NCBI RefSeq assembly: GCF_012641405.1
Contig: NZ_JABAII010000002.1
Location: 1-64,000 of the forward strand
Source: Rhizobium sp. P40RR-XXII
GTDB lineage: Bacteria > Pseudomonadota > Alphaproteobacteria > Rhizobiales > Rhizobiaceae
Reading direction: 5' to 3'
Length of the DNA stretch: 64,000 bases
Shown: positions 7,719-16,949 of the stretch, in pieces
How the letters are laid out: each line of letters opens with the position of its first letter
How positions within the stretch are numbered: the stretch's first letter is position 1
Translations under genes and position numbers: made by a program
The notes under the pieces: model-generated
The model's input: the letters and a program-made list of their open reading frames with translations, nothing else
What the model was told of the DNA's origin: nothing
Databases searched by the model: none

Positions 7719-8945
7719 CTACGCACTTTTCCTGGAATTGCTTTCGGTCAGGAAGGCAAGAAGCGCGATGACCGGGAAGGCGACGCCGATCCAGGAGGCC
7801 ATCTTCCAGCCGCCGATGGCATAGGCCCAGCCGCCGAGCGCCGAGCCAAGGGCGCCGCCGGCAAAGAAGGTTGCCATGTAGAGCCCGTTGAGGCGGCTGC
7901 GGTGTTCGGCGCTGAGCGCGAAGATGGCGCGTTGACCAAGCACGAGGTTCGTCTGGACGCCGAAGTCCAGCATGATGCCCGACAGCGTCAGCGTGATCAG
8001 CGCCAGCAACGAGCCGCTGCCGGAGAAATGGCCGATCAGGAAGGCAACGATCGCAATCGTCAGGGCGAAGGCGGTGGCAAGCTTCGTCCAGCCGCGATCG
8101 GCAACGCGCCCGGCGATCGGCGAGGCGACTGCGCCTGCTGCGCCGGCCAGCGCGAAAAGGGCAATGCCGTTTTGCGTCAGGCCGAATGCAGGGCTTGCCA
8201 GCAATAGTGGGGTCGTCGTCCAGAAGAGGCTGAAGGCGCCGAACATGCAGGCCTGATATAGCGCACGGCGCTGCAGTACCGGCGTGCGGAGCGCGAGGTG
8301 GCCCATGGAAGACAAGAGCTGTCCGTAGTGCAGCTTGGTGTGCGGCACGCGGGTCGGCAGGACGAGGCGCAGGATGACGAGCAGCCCGATCATAATGCCG
8401 GCAGAGATGATATAGACCGCGTGCCAGGACAGGAGTTCGGACAGGAAGCTTGCCGCTGGGCGGGCGAGCATGATGCCGACGAGCAGGCCGCTCATGACAT
8501 TGCCGACGACGGCACCGCGGCTGGCATCCGGCGCCATATGGGCGGCAAAGGGAACAAGCACCTGCACCGCGACGGACGCCAGGCCGATACAGAGCGAAGC
8601 GAGCAGGAACAGCGACGGCGACCATGCGAAGGCAGCGCCGACAAGAGCGACGGCGGACAGCGCCACCAGGGTCAGCACCAGCCTGCGGTTCTCGTGAAGA
8701 TCACCCAATGGCACGATCAACAAGAGGCCGAGGCCGTAGCCGATCTGTGTCAGCGTGACGATGAGGCCGGTGGCGGCGGGGGTGAAGCCGAGCGACTGGC
8801 TGATCGGGCCGGCGAGCGGCTGGCCATAATAGAGGTTGGCAGCCACCAGCCCGCAGGCGGCGGCGAACATGAATGTCAGCAGCGGTGAAAGGGTCTTCTC
8901 GGGGAGCGGCGTGCTCTCCCGTCTGGCGGCGGCAGTTGCGGGCAT
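7719..8945 (-). CDS. MFS transporter
   Basis: A 408-residue major facilitator with twelve predicted hydrophobic segments. The loop between segments 2 and 3 reads GDLHENRRLVL, an MFS motif A-like signature, and LYYGQPLAGPISQSLG near the start is typical of the YnfM/putative drug efflux group. It lies 55 bases downstream of a TetR gene in the same direction, so it is probably the regulated efflux pump of that pair. Substrate is unknown. The 3' end is convergent with the FAD monooxygenase, with about 90 bases between. Confidence 0.82.
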   Translation of the reverse strand: MPATAAARRESTPLPEKTLSPLLTFMFAAACGLVAANLYYGQPLAGPISQSLGFTPAATGLIVTLTQIGYGLGLLLIVPLGDLHENRRLVLTLVALSAVALVGAAFAWSPSLFLLASLCIGLASVAVQVLVPFAAHMAPDASRGAVVGNVMSGLLVGIMLARPAASFLSELLSWHAVYIISAGIMIGLLVILRLVLPTRVPHTKLHYGQLLSSMGHLALRTPVLQRRALYQACMFGAFSLFWTTTPLLLASPAFGLTQNGIALFALAGAAGAVASPIAGRVADRGWTKLATAFALTIAIVAFLIGHFSGSGSLLALITLTLSGIMLDFGVQTNLVLGQRAIFALSAEHRSRLNGLYMATFFAGGALGSALGGWAYAIGGWKMASWIGVAFPVIALLAFLTESNSRKSA

Positions 8946-8999
8946 ATCTTGTCCTCGATGCGGGCAGGGGGAGTTTGCTCCCCGAAATTTCGATAAAAA

Positions 9000-9617
9000 T
9001 CAGTTCAGCAGTTTCATGGCCGTCTCGGCGACGGCGAGCATATGTTCGGTCTTGCGGCCGGTCTTGCCGATCACGCGCATGCCCTTGGTCAGGGCAAGCA
9101 GCGCGCGGGCGGTGGTTTCAGGATCGACATGCTTCGGTACAGAACCATCCTCTTGTCCGAGACGGATCAGATTGAGGATGCGCCGCTCGTCGAAATCGAA
9201 GGCTACGCCAACCCGGCCGGCGACCTCCTCGTCGAAAAGCGCGAGTTCGGTCGCGCTGCCAACCACAAGACAGCCCCGCCGTCCGACCTCGCCGCATGAT
9301 GCTTCGGCGAAGAACCTCAGCAATGTCCGCAGCTTTTCATAGGCATTCGGGGCCTTGGCAAGGGCATCGTCGATCAATTGCTGGCGTACGTGGCGATAGC
9401 GGTCGAAAGCGGCAAGGAACACCCCGCGCTTGTCGCCGAATGCCTTGTAGACACTTCCGGCCGTCAGACCCATGGCCTCGGTCAATTCGCTGATCGAGGC
9501 GGCATAATAGCCGCGCTCCGAAAAGACGCGCAGCGCTTCGTCGAGCGCCGAATCGATGTCGAATTCCCGTGGGCGTCCCCGGAGCTTCGGTGCGATGTCG
9601 AGTGTGTCTATCGTCAT
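9000..9617 (-). CDS. TetR/AcrR-family repressor
   Basis: A 205-residue TetR regulator: the DNA-binding head (FDIDSALDEALRVFSERGYYAASISELTEAMGLTAGSVYKAFGDKRGVF, residues 20-67) is followed by an all-helical ligand domain. It is the first gene of a probable two-gene unit with the MFS transporter. A near-perfect palindrome just before its start is the likely operator, pointing to autoregulation. It belongs to the subgroup that often guards efflux or reductase genes; the inducer is unknown. Confidence 0.87.
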   Translation of the reverse strand: MTIDTLDIAPKLRGRPREFDIDSALDEALRVFSERGYYAASISELTEAMGLTAGSVYKAFGDKRGVFLAAFDRYRHVRQQLIDDALAKAPNAYEKLRTLLRFFAEASCGEVGRRGCLVVGSATELALFDEEVAGRVGVAFDFDERRILNLIRLGQEDGSVPKHVDPETTARALLALTKGMRVIGKTGRKTEHMLAVAETAMKLLN

Positions 9618-9629
9618 GTCACTCTTTTA

Positions 9630-9645
9630 GGAAATGATCGTTTCC
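9630..9645. promoter_or_regulatory. Candidate TetR operator
   Basis: GGAAATGATCGTTTCC is a 16-base palindrome with only the central positions deviating. It lies 13 bases upstream of the TetR start codon. Position and symmetry fit autorepression by the TetR protein. Confidence 0.55.
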
Positions 9646-9708
9646 AAATCAAGCGAATTTTTGCATCGCAGCAAGACATGGCGAGAATGGTGATTGCTGC
9701 TGGTTCCG

Positions 9709-10215
9709 CTATTCGTGGAAAAACGCCATGTGGATGGCGTCCTTGTAGCGTCCATCTATACGAAAAGACTTGCGTGCGAGGCCTTCACGGACGAAACCGA
9801 CTTTCTCATAGAGCGCGATAGCCCTGCCATTATCGGCATGCACGCTGAGCTCGACGCGTTCTATTCCCACATCGCGGCGGCCTGCAGCGTCGTTTCTATC
9901 AATCGACGCCCGAGCCCCTGGCCGCGATAGGCTGGAATGATGCCCATGCCGAGCTTGCCGGTGTGGGCGTGGGATGGAAAGCCATGACGGCTGATATCGC
10001 ACCAGCCGACCACCTTCCCGTCGGCAAGAGCAACGAATTGCGGGTTGCCGTTCTCGATCATGCCGAGCACGAAGGCGCGTGTCTCCTCCAATGGAAAAGC
10101 TTCGAGCAGCGATAGATATTCTTGCTCGCGCGCCACCGTATCGAGCGCCTTGTGAAAGCCTTTCGATGTACTCGTTGGCGATGGGTTCTATCCGGATTTC
10201 GGTGTCGATGGTCAT
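9709..10215 (-). pseudogene. GNAT acetyltransferase with two frameshifts
   Basis: The ends of one reading frame (MTIDTEIRIEPIANEYIE and DVGIERVELSVHADNGRAIALYEKVGFVREG) are GNAT-like. The middle of the protein, including the acetyl-CoA loop (GIIPAYRGQGLGRRLIET), lies in a second frame between about 10160 and 9873. An extra base near 10160 and a missing base near 9873 would restore one continuous protein of about 168 residues, similar to phosphinothricin/YhhY-like acetyltransferases. The two changes compensate each other in length, so a long ORF still spans the gene but encodes nonsense in its core. It is either a recent pseudogene or contains two sequencing errors. Confidence 0.7.
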
Positions 10216-10301
10216 GGCGAACAACTCGGTGCAAATCAGGGCTGCAGCGAGGATATGATTCAACTGCGAGCCTGTCTATCTGCATGCGCCGTCAACGACA
10301 T

Positions 10302-11231
10302 TTACAGATCGAGCACCCAGGTCTGGCCGTTCAGTTCAGGGCCGAACATGCGATGCTTTTCTTCTGCGGTCAGCCTGAAGCCCGCCTTGACGTAGATCGC
10401 CCGTGCCGTGTCGAGGATATCGTTGGTCCAGAGCGAAAGGCTGCTGTAGCCCGCATCGCGCGAGAAGCGGATGCATTCGTCGACCAGCAGCTTGCCGAGG
10501 CCAAGGCCGCGCGCAGCCTTGTCGACATAGAGCAGCCGGAGCTTGGCAACGCCGTCGCCGCCATCGGCGATTATGGCCGATCCGACATTCACGCCACTTC
10601 GCTCGGCGATCCAGCAGCGATCCTTTTGCGGATTGAAATTGGAGAGGAATTTTCCGGCGACCTCGGCCGCCAACCCTTCGAAGCGGTCGTCCCAGCCGAA
10701 TTCCTCGGTGTAAAAACGCGCCTGGCTTTGCACGATCCAGCCGATATCTCCCGCCCGGTGGTTGCGGATGATCGCGGGGGATGCCGTGGTTCGATCCATG
10801 CCGAGCGTGTCCTTTATCGTCTGCATCGCCGCAACGACGCGCTCGGGTTCGCCGATCGCGAGCTTTTCGAAATATCCGGCGATCTGGGCACGAGAGCGGC
10901 GGACGAATTCCTCGAACTGCACCTGTCCCTTTTCGGTGACTTTTATGACCTGGCTGCGCGCGTCGGTCGGGTCCGGCGTCGTTTCGATCAGCCCATCCTC
11001 GCGAAAGCGCTTGACGATGCGGCTGAGGTAGGCTGGATCGAGATGAAGCTCGCGTGTCAGCGCCGAAGCGGCGACACCACCGCGGAAGCCGACCTCGAAC
11101 AGCACGCGCGCATCCGTGAGGGTATAGGGACTGTCGAGATAGGCCTTGTTCAGGACGCCAAGAAAATTGGTGTAGAAGCGGTTGAAGTCGCGGACGGCAT
11201 CAATGGTCGCGAATTCGGCGGCAGGACTCAT
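10302..11231 (-). CDS. MarR regulator-GNAT acetyltransferase fusion
   Basis: A 309-residue two-domain protein. Residues 1-145 are a MarR winged helix (SPYTLTDARVLFEVGFRGG, LHLDPAYLSRIVKRFREDGLIE, DARSQVIKVTEKG). Residues 155-309 are a GNAT acetyltransferase with the acetyl-CoA loop LRLLYVDKAARGLGLGKLLVDE and the closing YVKAGFRLTAEEKHRMFGPELNGQTW. This fusion is a known architecture ('bifunctional helix-turn-helix regulator/GNAT'). Whether the acetyl-CoA domain senses metabolites or acetylates a target cannot be read from sequence. It lies beside the broken GNAT gene but they are not alike in detail. Confidence 0.87.
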   Translation of the reverse strand: MSPAAEFATIDAVRDFNRFYTNFLGVLNKAYLDSPYTLTDARVLFEVGFRGGVAASALTRELHLDPAYLSRIVKRFREDGLIETTPDPTDARSQVIKVTEKGQVQFEEFVRRSRAQIAGYFEKLAIGEPERVVAAMQTIKDTLGMDRTTASPAIIRNHRAGDIGWIVQSQARFYTEEFGWDDRFEGLAAEVAGKFLSNFNPQKDRCWIAERSGVNVGSAIIADGGDGVAKLRLLYVDKAARGLGLGKLLVDECIRFSRDAGYSSLSLWTNDILDTARAIYVKAGFRLTAEEKHRMFGPELNGQTWVLDL

Positions 11232-11302
11232 GGCATCGTCTCCTCAGATATAGGAGACGATGTCCGTCATTTGTTGGACTCAGTCAAGTAAATTGATCGA
11301 GA

Positions 11303-12022
11303 TCAAGCAGCGCAACTTTTGCTGCTCTTTTCATTTGCAAGCGCGAAATCGACGGCGGTTTCGGCGTGGATCGTCGTGGTGTCGAAGCCAGGCAGGATCA
11401 GCGCCTTGGGATCGAGGATCAGGCAGATTTCGGTGCAGCCGAGAATGACGCTGTCGGCACCTTCCGTCTTGGCACGCTCGATGATGCCGTTCAGCTTCCG
11501 GCGCGACTCGTCCTTGATGATGCCGGCGCAGAGTTCGTTGAAGATGATGTCATGCGTCACGGTGCGATCCTCAGGGCCGGGAACCATGATGGAGACACCA
11601 TTCTTAGCCATGCGCTCGGCATAGAAGCCGTGTTCCATTGTGTAGCGGGTCGCGAGCAGCAGGGGCTTGAGCCGGCCTGCGGCCTTCAGCGCCGCCGCGG
11701 TTTCATCGATGATGTGGATGAGCGGCACGGAAACGCGGGCAGCAAGCTCGGATGCGATCAGGTGCATGGTATTGGTGCAGATGAGCACGCATTCGGCGCC
11801 GGCGGTCTGGAGGCGCTGCGCGGCATCGGCAAGCCGGTCGGCGGCATCGCTCCAGCGTCCCGCCTTCTGCAGCGCGACGATTTCTTCGAAATTGACGGAG
11901 TACATCACCAGTTCGGCGGAGGAGAGGCCGCCCAGCCGCTCGCGGACCATTTCATTGATCAGGCGATAATAGACCGCCGAACTCTCGAAACTCATGCCGC
12001 CGATCAGGCCAATGGTGCGCAT
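11303..12022 (-). CDS. Aspartate/glutamate racemase family protein
   Basis: This is a cofactor-independent amino-acid racemase of the YgeA/aspartate racemase group (239 residues). It has IGLIGGMSFESSAVYYRLIN at the start, the first catalytic cysteine in CVLICTNTMHLIA and the second in SVILGCTEICLI. I start at ATG 12022 (MRTIGLIGG); the longer frame from 12142 adds unrelated residues. It is divergent from an Lrp/AsnC regulator, a common pairing for amino-acid genes, so that regulator probably controls it. Substrate may be aspartate or a broader set of amino acids. Confidence 0.87.
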   Translation of the reverse strand: MRTIGLIGGMSFESSAVYYRLINEMVRERLGGLSSAELVMYSVNFEEIVALQKAGRWSDAADRLADAAQRLQTAGAECVLICTNTMHLIASELAARVSVPLIHIIDETAAALKAAGRLKPLLLATRYTMEHGFYAERMAKNGVSIMVPGPEDRTVTHDIIFNELCAGIIKDESRRKLNGIIERAKTEGADSVILGCTEICLILDPKALILPGFDTTTIHAETAVDFALANEKSSKSCAA

Positions 12023-12125
12023 AATGCTGTTCTCCGCTCCTAATGTGTGAATGGAGGAATATTGCTGCGATTCAGCCGCCGCGTGTTTGCATTTTTTGAA
12101 GTCTATCAAAGTTTTTCTGTAATAG

Positions 12126-12153
12126 TTTGCGCATTTTTCCACTTTTGTGCAAA
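12126..12153. promoter_or_regulatory. Candidate Lrp/AsnC operator
   Basis: TTTGCGCA (12126-12133) and TGTGCAAA (12146-12153) form a near-perfect inverted repeat in an AT-rich stretch between the racemase and the Lrp-type regulator. Such spaced, AT-rich dyads are typical Lrp-family sites. Binding is inferred only from position and symmetry. Confidence 0.4.
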
Positions 12154-12183
12154 ATATAGGCGTATGAATGAGGATTACCGCAC

Positions 12184-12648
12184 ATGCTGGACGAACGAGA
12201 CCGAAAGATTCTTGAATTTTTGCAGGCTGATGCCGGCATTTCGGTAACGGAGCTTGCCGATCGTGTCGCGCTGTCGGTCTCGGCCTGCTCGCGCCGCATC
12301 CAGAGGCTTGAGGAAAGCGGACATATCGCCCGGCGTATCGTCGTGCTCGATCGCGAGAGGATGGGCGTGCCGACCACGGTCTATGCGCTGATCAAGACGG
12401 CGCATCATGCCGACGAATGGATCGAATCTTTCCGCAAGGTGATCGGTGATATCCCAGAGATCGTTGAAGCGCACCGGCTGACAGGTAATTACGATTATAT
12501 CCTCAAGATCGTGCTGCCGCGTGTTGAGCATTATGACGTCATCTACAAGATGCTCGTGCGCAAGGTCGAATTGTTCGATGTTTCTGCATCGATCTCCATG
12601 GAGGAGCTGAAAAGCGGGGCGTCCGTTCCGGTTGGATATGCGCGTTAA
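12184..12648 (+). CDS. Lrp/AsnC-family transcriptional regulator
   Basis: A 154-residue feast/famine regulator. The HTH (LDERDRKILEFLQADAGISVTELADRVALSVSACSRRIQRLEESG, residues 2-46) is followed by the RAM/AsnC ligand domain (VYALIKTAHHADEWIESFRKVIGDIPEIVEAHRLTGNYDYILKIVLP). It is divergent from the aspartate racemase gene, so regulation of D/L-amino-acid conversion in response to an amino acid is likely. Confidence 0.9.
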   Translation: MLDERDRKILEFLQADAGISVTELADRVALSVSACSRRIQRLEESGHIARRIVVLDRERMGVPTTVYALIKTAHHADEWIESFRKVIGDIPEIVEAHRLTGNYDYILKIVLPRVEHYDVIYKMLVRKVELFDVSASISMEELKSGASVPVGYAR

Positions 12649-12754
12649 GCACAATGGCGCGTGACAGCAGCAGAGGTGCCATGCATAAAAGATGGTTGCT
12701 GCTTACTCTTCTCAACCCTACGTTTTCGGCGAAATGTAGCCATGAGGTGTTGCC

Positions 12755-14017
12755 ATGCAGGATCATCACGTTGTCGTTGTCGGGGGCGGTTTCGGCGGGG
12801 TACAGCTCGTCAACGATTTAAAGGGCGCTCCCGTACGCGTCACGATGATCGACCGGCGCAACCACCATCTGTTTCAGCCGCTTCTCTATCAGGTTGCGAC
12901 CACCTTGCTCTCAACTTCCGAGATTGCCTGGCCGATCCGCAGCTTCTTCAGGGACAGGCCGGAGGTGACGACATTGCTTGCGGAAGTTGTCGGTGTCGAC
13001 AGCGAGACGCATCAAGTCCTTCTGAAAGATGGGCAGAAGATCGGCTACGATACGCTGGTGCTGGCGACTGGTGCCACCCATGCCTATTTCGGCCATGACG
13101 AATGGGAACCGGTGGCGCCGGGGTTGAAGACACTGGAGGATGCGACGACCATCCGCCGCCGGGTGCTGCTCGCCTTCGAGCAGGCGGAGCTGGAAACAGA
13201 CCCGGCGGTCCGCGAATCCCTCCTGACTTTCGTCATTGTCGGCGCGGGACCGACTGGCGTCGAACTTGCCGGGATCATCTCGGAGCTGGCAAGGACGACC
13301 TTGCCTAGGGAATTCCGCAATATCGATACCCGGAAGGCGAAGATCATTCTCGTGGAGGCGGGGCCGCGCGTGCTCCCGGCTTTCGCCGAGGACTTGTCCG
13401 ACTATGCGCGCAGGGAACTGGAAGAACTGGGCGTCGAAATCCGCTTCGGCAAGCCTGTCACCTTCTGCTCGGCCGAAGGAGTGACGATCGGAGATGCCTT
13501 CGTGCCATGCCGCACCATCGTCTGGGCGGCGGGCGTCGAGGCATCCCCGGCGGCGAAATGGCTGGACATTCCTGCCGACCGCGCTGGCCGGGCCGTCGTC
13601 GACAAGGAGCTGCGGGCGCCCGGCAAGCAAGATATCTTCGTCATCGGCGACACGGCGTCCGTCCTGCGCGACGACGGCAGTCCGGTGCCGGGGATTGCTC
13701 CGGCCGCCAAGCAGCAGGGCGCCTACGTTGCCAAGGTGATCAAGGCGAAGCTGACGGGCAAACCGGCGCCGGGACCATTCCACTATCGCCATCAAGGCAG
13801 CCTGGCGACGATCGGCAAAAGTGCGGCGATCATCGATTTCGGCTGGATCAAGCTCAGGGGATGGCTCGCCTGGTGGGTATGGGGCCTCGCCCACATCTAT
13901 TTCCTGATCGGCGTGCGCTGGCGCATCGCAGTCGCCTGGAGCTGGCTTTGGATCTATATCAGCCGGCAGCACAGCGCCCGGCTGATCACGCAGAAGGAAA
14001 CCATGCGCGAGGAATGA
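12755..14017 (+). CDS. ndh: Type II NADH dehydrogenase (NDH-2)
   Basis: This is a single-subunit, non-proton-pumping NADH:quinone oxidoreductase (420 residues). The FAD-binding loop VVVGGGFGGVQLVNDL lies at residues 7-22, the NADH loop FVIVGAGPTGVELAG at about 163-177, and a C-terminal FAD motif FVIGDTAS at about 296. The C-terminal end has the amphipathic or membrane-attaching stretch WLAWWVWGLAHIYFLIG that anchors NDH-2 to the inner membrane. It is monocistronic and ends at a strong hairpin terminator. It feeds electrons into the quinone pool and helps keep NADH/NAD balance under oxygen. Confidence 0.9.
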   Translation: MQDHHVVVVGGGFGGVQLVNDLKGAPVRVTMIDRRNHHLFQPLLYQVATTLLSTSEIAWPIRSFFRDRPEVTTLLAEVVGVDSETHQVLLKDGQKIGYDTLVLATGATHAYFGHDEWEPVAPGLKTLEDATTIRRRVLLAFEQAELETDPAVRESLLTFVIVGAGPTGVELAGIISELARTTLPREFRNIDTRKAKIILVEAGPRVLPAFAEDLSDYARRELEELGVEIRFGKPVTFCSAEGVTIGDAFVPCRTIVWAAGVEASPAAKWLDIPADRAGRAVVDKELRAPGKQDIFVIGDTASVLRDDGSPVPGIAPAAKQQGAYVAKVIKAKLTGKPAPGPFHYRHQGSLATIGKSAAIIDFGWIKLRGWLAWWVWGLAHIYFLIGVRWRIAVAWSWLWIYISRQHSARLITQKETMREE

Positions 14018-14019
14018 AA

Positions 14020-14046
14020 AAAGGGCAGCCGCAGTGGCTGCCCTTT
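14020..14046. terminator. Bidirectional hairpin terminator
   Basis: GGGCAGCC (14023-14030) and GGCTGCCC (14036-14043) form a perfect stem, extended by AAA/TTT. It sits directly after the NDH-2 stop and about 28 bases from the end of the convergent alcohol dehydrogenase gene, so it can serve both. Confidence 0.8.
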
Positions 14047-14073
14047 CCGTATGAGCATTTGCGCCGCAAGCGC

Positions 14074-15117
14074 TTACGCCAGCGAGGCGATGTCGATGAC
14101 GAAGCGGTAGCGAACGTCGCTTTTCAGCACGCGCTCATAGGCTTCGTTGATGTCCTGAATGCTGATCTTCTCGATCTCGGCGACGATGTTATGCTCGCCG
14201 CAGAAGTCGAGCATTTCCTGGGTTTCCTTGATCGAGCCGATCATGGAACCGGAGAGGCTGCGACGGCCGGGGATCAGCGAGAAGGCATGCACCGGAACGG
14301 CATGTTCGGGAACGCCGACCAGCACCATGCTGCCATCATATTTCAGAAGGTTCAGATAGGCATTCCAGTCGATCGCGGTGCCGACCGTGTTGATGATCAG
14401 GTCGAAGGTGCCTGCGAGCTTGGTGAAGGTCTCGGCATCGCTGGTGGCGTAATATTCCTTGGCGCCCAGCTTGAAGCCGTCTTCCTTCTTCGACAGCGTC
14501 TGGCTGAGAACCGTCACGTCAGCGCCCATGGCGTGCGCCAGCTTGACGCCCATATGGCCGAGGCCGCCCATGCCGACGATCGCAACCTTCTTGCCCGGAC
14601 CGGCCTTCCAGTGGCGCAGCGGCGAGAAGAGCGTGATGCCGGCGCACAGCAGCGGCGCGCCCGAATCCAGCGGAATATTGTCGGGGAAGGAGAGAACATA
14701 GCCTTCCTTGACGACGATCGAGTCGGAGTAGCCGCCATAGGTCGGCGTCTCGCCATCGGCTTCGACGTCATTGTAGGTCTGGACCAGGCCCGGCATGTAG
14801 TGCTCGTAATCCAGATCGCGCGTGGCGCACGTCGTGCAGGAATTGACGAAGCAGCCGACGCCGACGCGGTCACCGACCTTGAATTTCGTTACCTTGGACC
14901 CGACGGCCGTGACGAGGCCTGCAACTTCATGGCCAGGTACCATCGGGTATTTCGAGAAGCCCCATTCGTTGCGAGCCTGGTGAATGTCGGAATGGCAGAC
15001 GCCGCAATATTGAACAGCGATGACGACATCGTCTTCGTTCGGCTCGCGGCGCTCGAAGGTGAAGGGAGTGAGCGGCTTGGACGCGTCGGTGGCGGCATAA
15101 CCTTTTGCGATAGGCAT
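14074..15117 (-). CDS. Zinc-dependent alcohol dehydrogenase, YahK/CAD type
   Basis: A 347-residue NADP-linked medium-chain alcohol dehydrogenase. The catalytic zinc signature C-G-V-C-H-S-D ([17 protein letters not shown]) and G-H-E-V-A-G are near the N-terminus, the structural zinc region is altered to [21 protein letters not shown], and the cofactor loop is [21 protein letters not shown]. YahK-type enzymes reduce a wide range of aldehydes. It is divergent from an AraC-family gene, a typical arrangement for aldehyde-responsive ADHs such as YqhD/YqhC, so this AraC protein probably controls it. Confidence 0.9.
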   Translation of the reverse strand: MPIAKGYAATDASKPLTPFTFERREPNEDDVVIAVQYCGVCHSDIHQARNEWGFSKYPMVPGHEVAGLVTAVGSKVTKFKVGDRVGVGCFVNSCTTCATRDLDYEHYMPGLVQTYNDVEADGETPTYGGYSDSIVVKEGYVLSFPDNIPLDSGAPLLCAGITLFSPLRHWKAGPGKKVAIVGMGGLGHMGVKLAHAMGADVTVLSQTLSKKEDGFKLGAKEYYATSDAETFTKLAGTFDLIINTVGTAIDWNAYLNLLKYDGSMVLVGVPEHAVPVHAFSLIPGRRSLSGSMIGSIKETQEMLDFCGEHNIVAEIEKISIQDINEAYERVLKSDVRYRFVIDIASLA

Positions 15118-15316
15118 GGAAGGTTCCTTAATATTGGGACGGGTTGGGAGTGGAATTGAGAGGCTGGACTATGCATCGGTATCGGACGGCAGCGGTAGAG
15201 CGATCCTGCAAGCTTTATGTACGATCCTGCGAATCTAAATTTCCTGCGGCTCTTTTGCGAACGGAAGAGGTCACCTAGATAAGCCTCGACACGCTCTCAA
15301 AAACAATCGGTTGCGC

Positions 15317-16228
15317 ATGACACTGGCTTTCAACCCCAATCAGGAACTCGCCTCCATCGTTGCCCGTTTCGCTACGAGGGATGGAGAATATCGCACGCCG
15401 ATAGACGGTCTCAACCTATACCGACAGTCGGCTGCGACCGTGTGGCAACATGGGGCCTATCGACCCTGCTATGCCGTCGTTGTCCAGGGACGGAAAAGCC
15501 TGACGGTCGGCGCCGATTCGTACCATTACGGTGTCGGCGAGTATATTTTGATGGCCCTCGACCTGCCCGTATCGACCCAGGTCACCAATGTCGGCAGTGA
15601 TACACCCTATCTCTGTTTTGCCATGGCCCTCGACAGCGAACGGCTGAATGAGCTGTTAACGCGTGTCAATATTCCGCGCCAAGCGATGGCATCGGAGCCC
15701 ATGCGCGGGCTTGCGGTCGATGCGGCGTCGCCGGAACTGCTCGATGCCTCATTGCGGCTGCTCAGATTGCTCGACCGGCCGGAGGATATTCCGGCCATGG
15801 CGCCACTGATCGAACAGGAGATACTCTACCGTCTGTTGACAGGCCCGAGCGGTCCCCGGCTGCTGCAAGTCGCCATGGCTGAGAGCCAGAGCAACAGGGT
15901 GGCGCGCGCGGTTGCCTGGATCCGTGGCAATTTCTCCCAGCCGCTGCGCATCGAGGAACTGGCGGAACGTGTCGGCATGAGTGTCTCCTCGCTGCACCAT
16001 CATTTCAAGGCGGTGACGGCAATGTCGCCGATGCAATATCAGAAGCAGCTTCGGCTTCACGAGGCGCGGCGGCTGATGATCGTCGAGCAGCTCGACGTCG
16101 GATCGGCCGGCCATCGCGTCGGCTATCAGAGCCCTTCGCAGTTCAGCCGCGAATACAGCCGCCTCTATGGCCTGCCGCCGCTGAAGGATGTCGAGGCCAT
16201 GCGTACCAATGCGGTGGCGGCCGAATAG
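15317..16228 (+). CDS. AraC-family regulator
   Basis: This regulator has an AraC_N-type ligand domain (CYAVVVQGRKSLTVGADSYHYGVGEYILMALDLPVSTQV, about residues 50-90) and a C-terminal double HTH (AWIRGNFSQPLRIEELAERVGMSVSSLHHHFKAVTAMSPMQYQKQLRLHEARRLM). It matches the YqhC-like subgroup. ATG at 15317 (MTLAFNPNQ) is preferred over TTG at 15311. It is divergent from the alcohol dehydrogenase with 199 bases between, and likely activates that gene in response to toxic aldehydes. Confidence 0.88.
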   Translation: MTLAFNPNQELASIVARFATRDGEYRTPIDGLNLYRQSAATVWQHGAYRPCYAVVVQGRKSLTVGADSYHYGVGEYILMALDLPVSTQVTNVGSDTPYLCFAMALDSERLNELLTRVNIPRQAMASEPMRGLAVDAASPELLDASLRLLRLLDRPEDIPAMAPLIEQEILYRLLTGPSGPRLLQVAMAESQSNRVARAVAWIRGNFSQPLRIEELAERVGMSVSSLHHHFKAVTAMSPMQYQKQLRLHEARRLMIVEQLDVGSAGHRVGYQSPSQFSREYSRLYGLPPLKDVEAMRTNAVAAE

Positions 16229-16268
16229 GCGACGTTCCCGACCCGTCGTCCGCGTCCAGCTCTATCGA

Positions 16269-16715
16269 TCAACTGATCGGGTCGTTGCAGTTGCCGCCGG
16301 TCCAGGTGTAGCTAGGGAGGGAGCCATGCGGTCCCCACAGGCCCTCGAAGCGTGTGTAGCTGGGATCGAACTGGATCGAGAGCGCTCCGGTTCCATATTT
16401 GTCGAACCATAGCAGCACCCGTTTCCTACCGGGGGCTGCTCCGATTTCCGACACGGTACCGATCGTCTTCGCTCCATCGTCGTCGAAACGGTACGTTCCC
16501 GAGATGTGCCCTTCCATGTTGACCTGCAGCGATGTCTCGACGTCCACCAATGATCCGTTTGAAAGAAGTTTGCCGCAATAATGTCCGGCTGGTCCGGCGA
16601 GTGGCTTTGCTTCCGAGAGACTTGATGTCGACACGGGAAGCAGGCCGATTGCCAGACAGACCCCAATGGTGCCGGCAAGCATCCGCCGCCTGCCTTTGAC
16701 GGAACGACGCTTCAT
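16269..16715 (-). CDS. Small exported protein of unknown function
   Basis: A 148-residue protein with an N-terminal basic stretch (MKRRSVKGRRRM) and hydrophobic signal (LAGTIGVCLAIGLLPVSTSSLSEA). The mature part (GPAGHYCGKLLSNGSLVDVETSL, GHISGTYRFDDDG, LWFDKYGTGALSIQFD, FEGLWG) looks like a small beta-barrel with repeated G-x-Y/F-x-F/W strands and two cysteines. I do not recognise a function. ATG at 16715 is chosen because the signal peptide follows directly; the same frame stays open far upstream without protein-like content. Confidence 0.65.
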   Translation of the reverse strand: MKRRSVKGRRRMLAGTIGVCLAIGLLPVSTSSLSEAKPLAGPAGHYCGKLLSNGSLVDVETSLQVNMEGHISGTYRFDDDGAKTIGTVSEIGAAPGRKRVLLWFDKYGTGALSIQFDPSYTRFEGLWGPHGSLPSYTWTGGNCNDPIS

Positions 16716-16874
16716 TGAATTCGAGAATAGCAGCGTTTCGCAAAGATACATGGATGCGGTTCTCATTAAGGCGATGCCGACCAAGGGCGTGTCGGCCGGC
16801 CGGCAAGCTCTAGCCTCCGCAAGCCTGCCCTGACAAGCACTCTCTTTTTGGCGCAGTGCAGCAACGAATTCCGC

Positions 16875-16903
16875 TTGACGGCCACCGTGTCGTCCTGCAT
16901 AAA
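16875..16903 (+). promoter_or_regulatory. Sigma-70 type promoter of the TetR-ilvC unit
   Basis: TTGACG (16875-16880) and CATAAA (16898-16903) are separated by 17 bases. The predicted start of transcription is near 16910, directly before the 16-base palindrome at 16916-16931, which would place a bound repressor over the start site. Confidence 0.55.
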
Positions 16904-16915
16904 GCACCCACGAAC

Positions 16916-16931
16916 CGTACCGTACGGTACG
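16916..16931. promoter_or_regulatory. Perfect TetR-type operator palindrome
   Basis: CGTACCGTACGGTACG is a perfect 16-base palindrome. It sits between the candidate promoter and the TetR gene start (GTG 16950). Symmetry, size and position are what is expected for autorepression by the adjacent TetR protein. Confidence 0.7.
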
Positions 16932-16949
16932 CATTTGGGAGTGGTCATC

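Noticed and set aside
13507..15159. 550-residue plus-strand frame over the NDH-2 end and alcohol dehydrogenase
   Set aside because: It crosses a terminator and is antisense to the intact ADH; shadow composition.
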